Positions 18,603-26,785 of a DNA stretch of 64,000 bases are shown piece by piece. The notes under the pieces were generated by a model. The model made no database searches. It saw only the letters and a list, made by a program, of their open reading frames with translations, and was not told the origin of the DNA. How positions within the stretch are numbered: position 1 is the first letter of the stretch; each line of letters begins with the position of its first letter. The stretch lies in assembly GCA_947167125.1 (NCBI GenBank), contig CAMVGT010000005.1, forward strand, positions 18,634 to 82,633, given 5' to 3'. Made by a program: the position numbers and the translations under genes. This DNA is from an uncultured Erysipelotrichaceae bacterium. GTDB taxonomy: Bacteria > Bacillota_I > Bacilli_A > Erysipelotrichales > Erysipelotrichaceae.

Positions 18603-19589
18603 ATGAGAAAATATATAATCAAGAGATTACTCCTGTCTTTGGTAATTCTGTTCTTTGTAGCATTCATTATCTATGCATTAATGCGCAGTCTTCCCACATC
18701 CTATCTTGAAACAATCGCACGTCAGAAGTCGATGCAGCCGGGTTCCAAAACATTTGAAGAATGGATGGAACAGCTGTCTGCTACCTACGGTATGGACAAA
18801 GGCATTATCGGCGGCTTCTTTGAATGGCTCGGCAAGTTCATGACCGGCAACTTCGGCGACAGCTGGTTCTACACAGTTCCTGTTTTCGAAAAGTTCAAGA
18901 GCGTCGTATGGCTTTCCTTCATTATGGGTCTGATTTCCTTCGTGCTCGAGCTGATCATTGCGATCCCGCTCGGAATTATCGCTGCCACGAAGCAGTATTC
19001 GAAAGCTGACTATGCGATCTCGGTATTCGCTCTGGCCGGTATTTCCCTGCCGACATTCTTCTTCGCATCCCTGCTGAAACTTGTCTTCTGCGTCAAGCTC
19101 GGCTGGTTTGACCTGTTCGGTCTGATGGGAAGAAATTATGAGCAGCTCGATTCGGTAGGCAAGTTCTTTGACAAGGCTCACCATCTGGTTCTGCCGATCA
19201 CAACCCTGGTTGTTATCAGCGTCGGTTCCCTGATGCGTTACTGCCGTACAAATATGCTCGAAGTACTGAATGCGGATTATATCAGAACAGCACGTGCGAA
19301 GGGTCTTGATGAACGCAAAGTTATTTACCATCATGCTTTCCGCAATACATTGATTCCGCTTGTCACCATGATCGGCGGATCGCTGCCGGGTCTGTTCTCC
19401 GGTGCGCTGATTACCGAAACACTTTACAGTATTCCGGGTATCGGACATACATCCTATCAGGCAATGGTCGCGGGTGATATTCCGTTCTCCATGTTCTACC
19501 TGGTATTCATGGCAATCCTGACACTGCTCGGCAACCTGATTTCCGATATTCTGTACGCGGTTGTAGACCCGCGTGTCAGAATCGCATAA
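18603..19589 (+). CDS. oppB: Oligopeptide ABC transporter permease OppB
   Basis: Inner-membrane permease of 328 residues with an N-terminal helix (KRLLLSLVILFFVAFIIYAL) and five more helices. The ABC-coupling EAA motif reads YIRTARAKGLDERKVIYHHAFRN. TTGGAGGT precedes the ATG. It pairs with OppC, whose gene begins 15 bp after the stop. The family takes up oligopeptides with OppA as receptor; the exact peptide range is unknown. Confidence 0.93.
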   Translation: MRKYIIKRLLLSLVILFFVAFIIYALMRSLPTSYLETIARQKSMQPGSKTFEEWMEQLSATYGMDKGIIGGFFEWLGKFMTGNFGDSWFYTVPVFEKFKSVVWLSFIMGLISFVLELIIAIPLGIIAATKQYSKADYAISVFALAGISLPTFFFASLLKLVFCVKLGWFDLFGLMGRNYEQLDSVGKFFDKAHHLVLPITTLVVISVGSLMRYCRTNMLEVLNADYIRTARAKGLDERKVIYHHAFRNTLIPLVTMIGGSLPGLFSGALITETLYSIPGIGHTSYQAMVAGDIPFSMFYLVFMAILTLLGNLISDILYAVVDPRVRIA

Positions 19590-19604
19590 GAAAGGAGTTC
19601 TGAA

Positions 19605-21155
19605 ATGTCTGAAGATAAAGAAAAGAAAGTTAATGACGCACAGGACTCCCAACAGTTTGACCTGAATGATGACAGACGAGTCAAAGTCCTGTCTCCGGGT
19701 GCTCTTGTCGCGAAGCGTTTCTTCCGTAACAGAATGGCAGTCGTCGGACTTGTCATCCTCGTTGCAATGTTCATTTTCTCCTTCATCGGCGGTCTGATTT
19801 CGCCGTACAGCCAGGATCAGCTCTTCTACAGAACTGATATGCAGTCGAAGGAATATGCAAGCGTTAAGGAAAACACGGATTTCCGCTATGTCAATGCACC
19901 GAATCAGGAATTCGGCTCCATTCTGCAGGCACAGGTATTCCTTGCAATCCAGAAGCAGGCTGAGACATTTACTTATAAGAGTGTCAACTACACGCTGACA
20001 AAAGAAGGCGATGACTTCTACAGCATCGCACAGGGCGGTACAACGCTCGGTCTTGCATTCAAGGATATTGTCAGTGAAGCTGAAAAGGGAATCACTGTAT
20101 CCTATGATGACCAGTTCGCAATCCTCAAGGCTTATTCCAATAAGCAGAATGAAATCGAATATAAAGGTTCCAAGTACACAATCGATGAAGACGGCGGCGT
20201 CTTCAAAGACGGCAAGGAATTCGGATATGTTTCCCCGTATATCGTCAACGCGGCCATGAACGATGTCTTCCTCACAAGAGAATTCAAGGAAGAACTGGTT
20301 GAAGCTGTCACAAACAACGGCGCTGAATTCAAGTTTGTCGGTGAAGACGGCGTTGAATATTCCTATGATCTGAAGCTGAACCCGGCAAGCAATGTCTGGT
20401 CCGTTCTTCAGGAAAAGGAAACAAAGGTTTATGACACCTATTCCTTCCCGAGCAAGACACATTGGCTCGGTACAGACCGCAACGGTATGGACATGCTCAC
20501 AAGACTGATGTACGGCGGACGTGTTTCCCTGGTCATCGGTTTCATCGTTGAAGCAATTTCCACCGTTCTCGGCGTAATCATGGGCGGTATCTCCGGCTAC
20601 TTCGGAAAATGGGTTGACAACCTGATCATGCGTATTGTCGATATCTTCTACTGCATTCCTTCCATGCCGATCATTATTATCCTCGGTGCTGCGATGGACG
20701 CAATGAGAGTCGATCCGACAATCCGAATGGTTTACCTGATGCTGATCCTCGGCTTCCTCGGCTGGCCCGGCATCGCACGTATGGTCAGAGGCCAGATCCT
20801 CTCCCTGCGTGAACAGGAATTCATGACAGCGACAGAAGCTACAGGTCTTTCTGTCAGCAGAAGAATCTTCAAGCACCTCGTACCGAACGTTATCCCGCAG
20901 CTGATCGTCAGTGTCACTATGGGTCTTGGCGGAACCATCATCACCGAAGCAACTCTTTCGTTCCTCGGTCTCGGTGTCAAGTTCCCGTTCGCATCCTGGG
21001 GCAACATCATCAACGACGTTAACGATACATTCGTTCTTACAAACTACTGGTTCATCTGGATTCCGGCAGGTGTATGTCTGCTGACGACTGTCCTTGCGTT
21101 CAACCTTGTCGGTGACGGTCTGCGTGACGCATTTGACCCGAGAATGAAGCGATAG
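19605..21155 (+). CDS. oppC: Oligopeptide ABC transporter permease OppC with large insertion
   Basis: Permease of 516 residues against about 300-350 for typical OppC. The first helix (AVVGLVILVAMFIFSFIGGL) is followed by a soluble segment of roughly 200 residues (about 65-285) rich in Tyr, Lys and Glu. The normal core then resumes at HWLGTDRNGMDMLTRLMYG, with EAA motif EFMTATEATGLSVSRRIFKH and four more helices. By topology the insertion faces outside, where it could touch OppA. The frame is open and codon use is unchanged, so it is a real part of the protein and not a fusion by sequence error. Confidence 0.92.
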   Translation: MSEDKEKKVNDAQDSQQFDLNDDRRVKVLSPGALVAKRFFRNRMAVVGLVILVAMFIFSFIGGLISPYSQDQLFYRTDMQSKEYASVKENTDFRYVNAPNQEFGSILQAQVFLAIQKQAETFTYKSVNYTLTKEGDDFYSIAQGGTTLGLAFKDIVSEAEKGITVSYDDQFAILKAYSNKQNEIEYKGSKYTIDEDGGVFKDGKEFGYVSPYIVNAAMNDVFLTREFKEELVEAVTNNGAEFKFVGEDGVEYSYDLKLNPASNVWSVLQEKETKVYDTYSFPSKTHWLGTDRNGMDMLTRLMYGGRVSLVIGFIVEAISTVLGVIMGGISGYFGKWVDNLIMRIVDIFYCIPSMPIIIILGAAMDAMRVDPTIRMVYLMLILGFLGWPGIARMVRGQILSLREQEFMTATEATGLSVSRRIFKHLVPNVIPQLIVSVTMGLGGTIITEATLSFLGLGVKFPFASWGNIINDVNDTFVLTNYWFIWIPAGVCLLTTVLAFNLVGDGLRDAFDPRMKR

Positions 21156-21167
21156 GAGGAGAGAAAA

Positions 21168-22346
21168 ATGGCTAAGAAAAAAGATGTCGGTTATCTTTCC
21201 GCCAAGGAATCAAGAAGAATTTCCAGAGAAAACAGAAAGATTACAAACGAATACGAAAAAAGACACAAGAGAAAGAATGTACCGGAGTCAGAATATCTGA
21301 CAACGATGCATGATCCGGCAAATGCGGTTGAATTTGACAACCTGCATACATACTTCTTCACCGATGCCGGTACAGTTAAATCTGTAGACGGTGTCACATT
21401 CGATGTACCGCAGGGTAAGACAGTCGGTATCGTCGGCGAGTCCGGATGCGGCAAATCCGTAACCAGCCTCTCATTCATGAGACTGCTGCAGAGACCGCAG
21501 GGCCAGACAGTCCAGGGCGAAATCAGACTGAATCTCGGTGACAAGGCATATGATGTCACAAAGGCACCTGATGAAGTCATGCAGCACATCAGAGGAAACG
21601 TGGTTTCCATGATCTTCCAGGAACCGATGACAGCGCTCAATCCGGTATTCCGGATCGGCGATCAGATCAATGAGGTTATCGAGCTTCATGACGGCGAAGG
21701 AAAGACTCCGGAAGAAGTCAAGGCACGTACAATCGAAATGCTCGAACTCGTCGGTATCGCCAACAGCGAAGGCGTATACAGCATGTATCCGCATGAACTC
21801 TCAGGCGGTATGAGACAGCGTGTCATGATCGCGATGGCTCTGGCGTGCAACCCGAAGGTTATTATCGCCGATGAGCCTACAACCGCTCTTGACGTTACCA
21901 TTCAGGCGCAGATCCTCGACCTGCTGAGAAACCTGAAGGACAAGATCAACTCCTCGATCATGTTCATTACCCACGACCTCGGTGTTATTGCGGAAATGGC
22001 TGACTATGTCGTCGTCATGTATTCCGGACGTATCATCGAAAAGGGTACTGCATCTGATATTTTCCATCACCCGGCACATCCGTATACCATCGGTCTGATG
22101 AATTCCAAGCCGGTTGTCGGCAAGAAGGTTGACAAGCTTTATTCCATTCCGGGTAAAGTTCCGAACCCGATCAACATGCCTGACTACTGCTACTTCAAGG
22201 ACCGCTGCGATAAGTGCGTTGCACAGTGCAATGGCGAATATCCGCACATGGTATCTCTGAGCGATACCCACAAGGTAGTCTGCTACAGATACTATGATCA
22301 GGGTGAAGTTGATTACAATGACAGAAATGACGGAGGTAATAAGTAA
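21168..22346 (+). CDS. oppD: Oligopeptide ABC transporter ATPase OppD
   Basis: Cytoplasmic ATPase of 392 residues. A basic N-terminal stretch of about 45 residues precedes the ABC domain, which has Walker A GESGCGKS, signature LSGGMRQRV, Walker B VIIADEPTTALD and the H-loop FITHDLGV. The C-terminal oligopeptide/dipeptide domain contains the cysteine cluster CYFKDRCDKCVAQC, typical of OppD/F and likely to hold an iron-sulfur cluster or structural metal. AGGAGGAG precedes the ATG. The stop shares one base with the oppF start. Confidence 0.95.
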   Translation: MAKKKDVGYLSAKESRRISRENRKITNEYEKRHKRKNVPESEYLTTMHDPANAVEFDNLHTYFFTDAGTVKSVDGVTFDVPQGKTVGIVGESGCGKSVTSLSFMRLLQRPQGQTVQGEIRLNLGDKAYDVTKAPDEVMQHIRGNVVSMIFQEPMTALNPVFRIGDQINEVIELHDGEGKTPEEVKARTIEMLELVGIANSEGVYSMYPHELSGGMRQRVMIAMALACNPKVIIADEPTTALDVTIQAQILDLLRNLKDKINSSIMFITHDLGVIAEMADYVVVMYSGRIIEKGTASDIFHHPAHPYTIGLMNSKPVVGKKVDKLYSIPGKVPNPINMPDYCYFKDRCDKCVAQCNGEYPHMVSLSDTHKVVCYRYYDQGEVDYNDRNDGGNK

Positions 22347-23389
22347 TGTCCGAAAAGAATACAGTCGAAGAAATCGATACCTCCTATGAACCTGTAGAAT
22401 ATGATCCGCAGTACATTCTGATGGTCAACAATCTGAAGAAATACTTCCCGATCAAGGGCGGTATGCTTCAGAAGACTGTCGGCTATGTCAAAGCGGTTGA
22501 CGGTATCACATTCAATCTCAAACGTGGTACCACCATGGGTCTTGTCGGCGAGTCCGGCTGCGGCAAAACAACAACAGGCCGTACAATTCTGCGACTGGCA
22601 GGTGAGAAGACTGCAGGTCAGGTTCTCTTCAACGGCAAGGAAGTCTATGATTTCACTGCCAAGGAAATGAGAGAAAAGCGTACCGAAATGCAGATCATCT
22701 TCCAGGACCCGTTCTCATCCCTGCAGCCCCGTATGCCGGTCGGCGAAATCATCGGCGAAGCTGTACGTGAGCACGGAATCGTTCCGAAGGAAGAATATGA
22801 TGACTATATCGATAAGATCATGGATGAGTGCGGACTCCAGCCGTTCCAGAAGGACCGCTATCCGCATGAATTCTCCGGCGGACAGAGACAGCGTATCTGC
22901 ATTGCCAGAGCGCTTGCGCTGAACCCCGAATTCGTCGTCTGCGACGAACCGGTTTCCGCTCTTGACGTATCGATTCAGGCTCAGATTATCAACCTGCTGA
23001 ATGAACTGCAGGAAAAGCATAACCTGACTTACCTGTTCATCTCCCACGACCTTTCCGTCGTTGAACATATCTCCGATACAGTCGGCGTTATGTACCTCGG
23101 CAATCTGGTTGAATACGGACCGACAGACAGCATCTTCAAGAATCCTCTGCATCCGTATACACAGGCTCTGCTCTCCGCAGTACCGGTACCGGATCCTGAC
23201 GCAAAGATGAACAGAATCGTTCTGGAAGGCTCCATTCCTTCACCGGCAAATCCTCCGAAGGGATGCAAATTCCACACAAGATGTTCCAAGTGCATGGAAT
23301 GCTGCAAGACAGTTCCTCCTAAAATGGTTGAGATCGAAAAGGATCACTTTGTCGTCTGCCATCTTTATGACAACGAGGTTGAGAAGTGA
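22346..23389 (+). CDS. oppF: Oligopeptide ABC transporter ATPase OppF
   Basis: Second ATPase of the importer, 347 residues. Walker [10 protein letters not shown], signature FSGGQRQRI, Walker [13 protein letters not shown] and the H-loop FISHDLSVV are present, with a C-terminal [14 protein letters not shown] cluster. Start and stop overlap the neighbours by 1 and 4 bp, so oppD, oppF and the next small gene are translationally coupled. Confidence 0.95.
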   Translation: MSEKNTVEEIDTSYEPVEYDPQYILMVNNLKKYFPIKGGMLQKTVGYVKAVDGITFNLKRGTTMGLVGESGCGKTTTGRTILRLAGEKTAGQVLFNGKEVYDFTAKEMREKRTEMQIIFQDPFSSLQPRMPVGEIIGEAVREHGIVPKEEYDDYIDKIMDECGLQPFQKDRYPHEFSGGQRQRICIARALALNPEFVVCDEPVSALDVSIQAQIINLLNELQEKHNLTYLFISHDLSVVEHISDTVGVMYLGNLVEYGPTDSIFKNPLHPYTQALLSAVPVPDPDAKMNRIVLEGSIPSPANPPKGCKFHTRCSKCMECCKTVPPKMVEIEKDHFVVCHLYDNEVEK

Positions 23390-23679
23390 GAAAAGAATAC
23401 GATGAGTCGGATGACGGCCGTATCGTAGCAGATATGACCGGAATCGAACGCCGCAGGGTTCTCTTCGGCAGAAGGCCGGAAGGAAAACGCGGCGAACTGA
23501 TGGAACCGGAAAAAGAACAGAAACCGTCTTCCCCGTATTATGCGGAAGAAGAAGTCAGCGGTGAGCAGAGAAAGTGGTATATCCTCGGTACTCTGAAAGC
23601 CGCATTGATGATCGGCGCTGTCTATGCGGTGGCATTCGGACTCGCGATTCTGCTGATGATTCTGATCTGGAATCACTGA
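23386..23679 (+). CDS. Small membrane protein at the end of the opp operon
   Basis: Unrecognised protein of 97 residues starting at GTG, which overlaps the oppF stop (GTGA). The first 65 residues are hydrophilic with alternating basic and acidic runs; one long hydrophobic helix (about 70-95, LGTLKAALMIGAVYAVAFGLAI within it) closes the protein. The hydrophilic part is probably cytoplasmic. Overlap with oppF suggests a role tied to the importer, but no family is recognised. Confidence 0.7.
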   Translation: MRKEYDESDDGRIVADMTGIERRRVLFGRRPEGKRGELMEPEKEQKPSSPYYAEEEVSGEQRKWYILGTLKAALMIGAVYAVAFGLAILLMILIWNH

Positions 23680-23684
23680 AGCTT

Positions 23685-23719
23685 AACAGACTGTGAATGA
23701 AAATCCGCAGTCTGTTTTT
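23685..23719 (+). terminator. Terminator of the opp operon
   Basis: AACAGACTG pairs with CAGTCTGTT across 14 nt, followed by TTTG. It lies just after the small membrane protein gene. Confidence 0.8.
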
Positions 23720-23782
23720 GTATTTTTAAGGAAACATATGCAGGAATGGCTTATAATGCTGTAAACAAAAAGGAGAAAGCGC

Positions 23783-24838
23783 ATGGATACAATTGAAAGA
23801 ATCAAAGCACTGTCCGACGCCTTCGGCCCTTCGGGATTTGAAGATGATGTCGCCGCACTGGTCAGGTCTGAACTTGAGGAATACGAAACAAGTATCGACC
23901 ATATGACAAATGTGCGGTGTGAAAAAGAACCGGGGTCAGAAAAACCGAGAGTCATGCTGGACGCACACATGGATGAGGTCGGTGTCATTGTCCAGGCAAT
24001 CAAACCCAACGGCACACTGCGGTTCCTGCCGCTCGGCGGATGGAGCGCGGTTTCATTCCCGTCCAGTTCCTTTCAGATCCGCACCAGAAACGGAAATACC
24101 GTTCCCGGCGTTGTCGCAATCAAACCGCCTCATTTCATGAAAAAGGATGAGCGGAACAAACCGTCTGATGTGTCCGATATGGTGATCGATATCGGCGTCA
24201 CTTCCAGAGAGGAAGCGGAAGCGCTCGGAATCGGAATCGGTTCCCCGGGCGTTCCGGATATCACATGCCGCTATGATGAGGAAAGAGGACTTTTCTACGG
24301 CAAGGCGTTTGATGACAGAATCGGTGTCGCATGCGCGATTGACACACTGAAGCGTCTGAAGAATGAAGACCTTCCGTGCAATGTGCAGGGAAGCTTCTCC
24401 GTGCAGGAGGAAGTCGGCGAGCGCGGTGTCCGCTGCAATGCCGAAGCACTGAAGCCGGATGTCATGATCTGCTTTGAAGGCTGTCCTGCGGATGACACAT
24501 TCAGCGAGGATTACATGATCCAGGCGGCTCTTGGAAAAGGTCCGATGCTGAGACATATGGATGTGTCGATGATCACCAACTGGCGCTTTCAGAAACTTGC
24601 CCTGGATACCGCAAGGGAAAAGGGAATCCCGGTGCAGGAATCAGTCAGAAGCGGCGGCGGCACGAACGGCGCGATGGTGAACCAGACATATGGCGTTCCG
24701 GCCATTGTCATCGGCGTTCCGGTCCGCTATATTCATTCATCCAACTGCTTCTGCAGACTCGATGATTACGAAAATGCGGTAAAATTGGCAGTTGAGCTCT
24801 GTAAGCTGCTCGACAATCAGACAGTTTCAAAGCTTTAG
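23783..24838 (+). CDS. M42 family metal-dependent aminopeptidase
   Basis: Cytoplasmic di-metal (Zn or Co) aminopeptidase of 351 residues, of the glutamyl aminopeptidase/FrvX/endoglucanase-M group. Visible metal ligands and catalytic residues are in DAHMDEVGVIV (about 62-72), KAFDDRIGVA, the base glutamates in VQEEVGERG, and RYIHS near the C-terminus. AAGGAG precedes the ATG. It follows the peptide importer and could complete the digestion of imported peptides. A TATAAT box at 23752-23757 probably drives it on its own. Confidence 0.92.
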   Translation: MDTIERIKALSDAFGPSGFEDDVAALVRSELEEYETSIDHMTNVRCEKEPGSEKPRVMLDAHMDEVGVIVQAIKPNGTLRFLPLGGWSAVSFPSSSFQIRTRNGNTVPGVVAIKPPHFMKKDERNKPSDVSDMVIDIGVTSREEAEALGIGIGSPGVPDITCRYDEERGLFYGKAFDDRIGVACAIDTLKRLKNEDLPCNVQGSFSVQEEVGERGVRCNAEALKPDVMICFEGCPADDTFSEDYMIQAALGKGPMLRHMDVSMITNWRFQKLALDTAREKGIPVQESVRSGGGTNGAMVNQTYGVPAIVIGVPVRYIHSSNCFCRLDDYENAVKLAVELCKLLDNQTVSKL

Positions 24839-24852
24839 CGCGGGAAACTGCG

Positions 24853-24881
24853 TTGAATGCGTATTTTTACGATGATATAAT
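24853..24881 (+). promoter_or_regulatory. Promoter of sepF
   Basis: TTGAAT at 24853-24858, 17-bp spacer, TATAAT at 24876-24881, 26 bp before the sepF start. Confidence 0.75.
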
Positions 24882-24906
24882 GAATTCGATATGGAGGTCA
24901 TAAATT

Positions 24907-25335
24907 ATGGCATTTGAGAAACTGAAGAATTTCATCGCTCCCGTTGATGATGACGATGAAGATGAAGAATACGAAGAAGAGGAAACAGAAAGAACTGTAC
25001 AGGTACAGCAGCCTGTCCAGAAACCTGTCAGCACATACGAGTCACAGAAGACCAATGTGAACCGTATCCCGACTGACGCACAGATGGTTCTCTTTGAACC
25101 GAGAAGCTTCGAGGAAGCAGAAGAGATCGCACGCCATCTCAAGCAGAGAAGGGCATGCGTCATCAACCTTCACCGTCTGCAGCGCGAATATGCGCAGCGC
25201 ACAATTGACTTCCTGACCGGCGTTGTCTTTGCGCTTGACGGAACAATCCAGAAGATCGGACACAATGTCATTCTCTGCGCACCGAAGAGCGTAAGTGTTG
25301 ACGGCGTCATCTCACTGGAAAACGATGATGATTGA
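24907..25335 (+). CDS. sepF: SepF, cell division protein
   Basis: FtsZ-binding protein that anchors the Z-ring to the membrane in Gram-positive bacteria; 142 residues. The N-terminal amphipathic helix MAFEKLKNFI is followed by an acidic linker (residues 13-30, almost all Asp, Glu and Tyr) and the SepF core with VLFEPRSFEEAEEIA and TIDFLTGVVFALDG. It overlaps the original ylmH start by 8 bp. The sepF-ylmH-divIVA-ileS order is the common Bacillota division cluster, here without ylmG. Confidence 0.93.
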   Translation: MAFEKLKNFIAPVDDDDEDEEYEEEETERTVQVQQPVQKPVSTYESQKTNVNRIPTDAQMVLFEPRSFEEAEEIARHLKQRRACVINLHRLQREYAQRTIDFLTGVVFALDGTIQKIGHNVILCAPKSVSVDGVISLENDDD

Positions 25336-25447
25336 CAGGCAGGATTATTCCGGGCTTGCGGCACATCTTGAAGATCTGCAGAATAAATGCGAAAAATGAC
25401 ACACCGCGACTTCGTCCTATTTTCTGAATGAGGAAGAGCAGGCTGCC
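25328..25447 (+). other. Original 5' part of ylmH, cut off by an in-frame TGA
   Basis: An ATG at 25328 overlapping the sepF stop opens a 23-codon frame ending in LEDLQNKCEK, then TGA at 25397-25399. The same frame goes on without further stops (HTATSSYFLNEEEQAA) into the intact ylmH frame at 25448. Read through, the protein would be about 246 residues, close to the usual YlmH length of around 257. So this looks like a single nonsense mutation. Confidence 0.7.
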
Positions 25448-26068
25448 ATGATGAAACTCTTTCCGCCTTCCGCTTTCATTCGCTATGAAGGGGGATATGA
25501 AGGAGCCAGACGAAAGAAAGTCATTTTCCTCTATGATGAGGAAGATGACTTTTCTGATATTGTCTGCATTGCCGCAGACGCCGATCAGCGTTTCCGCAAA
25601 ATCGGACACCGGGATATTCTCGGGGCATGCATGGCACTGCAGATTGAACGCCACAGTCTCGGCGATATGTTTGTGCAGGACGGACGCGTCTGCATCTATA
25701 CGTCTGAGACAATGGCAGAGTTCCTGTGCGCCAATCTGACCGGGATCGGGCAGCTCAGTGTTTCCTTTGAAATCATTGAGGAACATCCGGCTCAGCAGTT
25801 TGCGCAGAAGAAAATCACAGCAGTTGCGGCAAGCGAAAGGGCCGACGCGATCATCGCGGCACTGGCTCACTGCAGCAGGTCGCAGGCAAAGGAAATGATC
25901 CGCGCAGGTCTGGTTCAGCTGAACCATGTGACGCTTGAAGAGCCTGATGAATTGTGCAATAATAACGTTACGATTTCGATCCGCGGAATCGGAAGATTTA
26001 CTTATGCCGGCAGCAGCCGGAAGACAAAAAGCGGAAGAATCGCTGCGGAATTTCTGCAGGAAATGTGA
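25448..26068 (+). CDS. ylmH: YlmH-like S4-domain RNA-binding protein, N-terminally shortened
   Basis: RNA-binding protein of the sepF/divIVA cluster; YlmH has been linked to ribosome rescue and division. From the ATG at 25448 (preceded at some distance by AGGAAG) 206 residues remain: a YlmH core (FIRYEGGYEGARRKKVIF, LGACMALQIERHSLGD) and a C-terminal S4 domain (ERADAIIAALAHCSRSQ, IRAGLVQLNHVTLE). About 40 N-terminal residues are lost through the TGA at 25397. Both main domains look intact, so function may survive if translation restarts at 25448. A sequence error at that codon is the other explanation. Confidence 0.75.
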   Translation: MMKLFPPSAFIRYEGGYEGARRKKVIFLYDEEDDFSDIVCIAADADQRFRKIGHRDILGACMALQIERHSLGDMFVQDGRVCIYTSETMAEFLCANLTGIGQLSVSFEIIEEHPAQQFAQKKITAVAASERADAIIAALAHCSRSQAKEMIRAGLVQLNHVTLEEPDELCNNNVTISIRGIGRFTYAGSSRKTKSGRIAAEFLQEM

Positions 26069-26080
26069 GAGGTGGCAGTT

Positions 26081-26563
26081 GTGACAGCACAGAGACCGTC
26101 ATTTCGGGTAATGAAAAACGGATATGACCGGTTTGCGGTTGAAGACGCAATTGAAAACTATGCCGCACAGGTCGAACAGCTGGAACGCAGGGTGGAGCTC
26201 TATCAGGAAAAACTGACTGACACCATGCGCGAGCTGGAGACACAGAAGGCAGCCTACCAGCAGCTCCTCGCTCAGGATGCGGCCCGCAGGGAAGCGGCAG
26301 ACAACATTGCCCGCTTATCGCTGAGGGAAGCGAATGATATTATAAATACCGCAAATAAAAACGCAGATCTGATCATCAAGGAAGCACTGGCATCGGCCAG
26401 AGGCATCCTCGAAGATCTTTCCGCCCTCTATGATGAGGCGGGATCTGTAAAAGCCGAAGCCAGTGAGCAGCTGAACAAACTGCTCGATGACCTGCATGAA
26501 TTCCGGCTCCCGGACATGCCGGATCTGCAGTGGCTGAAAGAAGCAGAAGATAAACTGCGCTGA
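26081..26563 (+). CDS. divIVA: DivIVA domain protein
   Basis: Coiled-coil protein that marks curved membrane at poles and septa; 160 residues from GTG 26081 (GTG 26072 is the other choice; GAGAGGTGG fits 26081 better). The N-terminal DivIVA lipid-binding motif appears as FRVMKNGYDRFAVEDAIENYA, followed by long heptad coiled coil (AAQVEQLERRVELYQEKL) and a second helical stretch. The short tail contains LPDMPDLQWL. It lies directly before the ileS T-box, the usual place in Bacillota. Confidence 0.9.
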   Translation: MTAQRPSFRVMKNGYDRFAVEDAIENYAAQVEQLERRVELYQEKLTDTMRELETQKAAYQQLLAQDAARREAADNIARLSLREANDIINTANKNADLIIKEALASARGILEDLSALYDEAGSVKAEASEQLNKLLDDLHEFRLPDMPDLQWLKEAEDKLR

Positions 26564-26569
26564 TCAGGA

Positions 26570-26765
26570 CGCGCTTCTGTATGAAGATTTGAAGAGAGTC
26601 TGCGGACGGTGAAAGCAGACATGACACATACAGACAGACATCACCTGTGAGCAGACGTCAATCCCGCGTTAAGGGATGGCAAAGGGCATGGCAGAAAAAG
26701 AAACTGTCATGAACTAAGGTGGTACCGCGCAACGACGTCCTTAGATTTAAGGACGTTTTATTTTG
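26570..26765 (+). ncRNA. T-box leader (isoleucine) of ileS
   Basis: The T-box core AAGGTGGTACCGCG is at 26716-26729, followed by a terminator: ACGTCCTTA (26735-26743) pairs with TAAGGACGT (26748-26756), then TTTATTTT. Upstream is a stem-I region of about 120 nt with ATC in GACATCACC, a likely Ile specifier. Uncharged tRNA-Ile binding the T-box would open the terminator and allow ileS transcription. Confidence 0.93.
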
Positions 26766-26785
26766 TGAAAAGAGAGGAAAAAGAA

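Noticed and set aside
18678..20876. A 732-codon open frame antisense to oppB and oppC
   Set aside because: It mirrors two clear permease genes across their junction, has a low-complexity Asp/Cys/His-rich translation and no family likeness. It results from codon bias on the other strand.
25397..25399. TGA in ylmH as selenocysteine or as a reassigned Trp codon
   Set aside because: TGA ends many intact genes in this window, YlmH is not a selenoprotein family, and no strong hairpin was seen directly after the codon.
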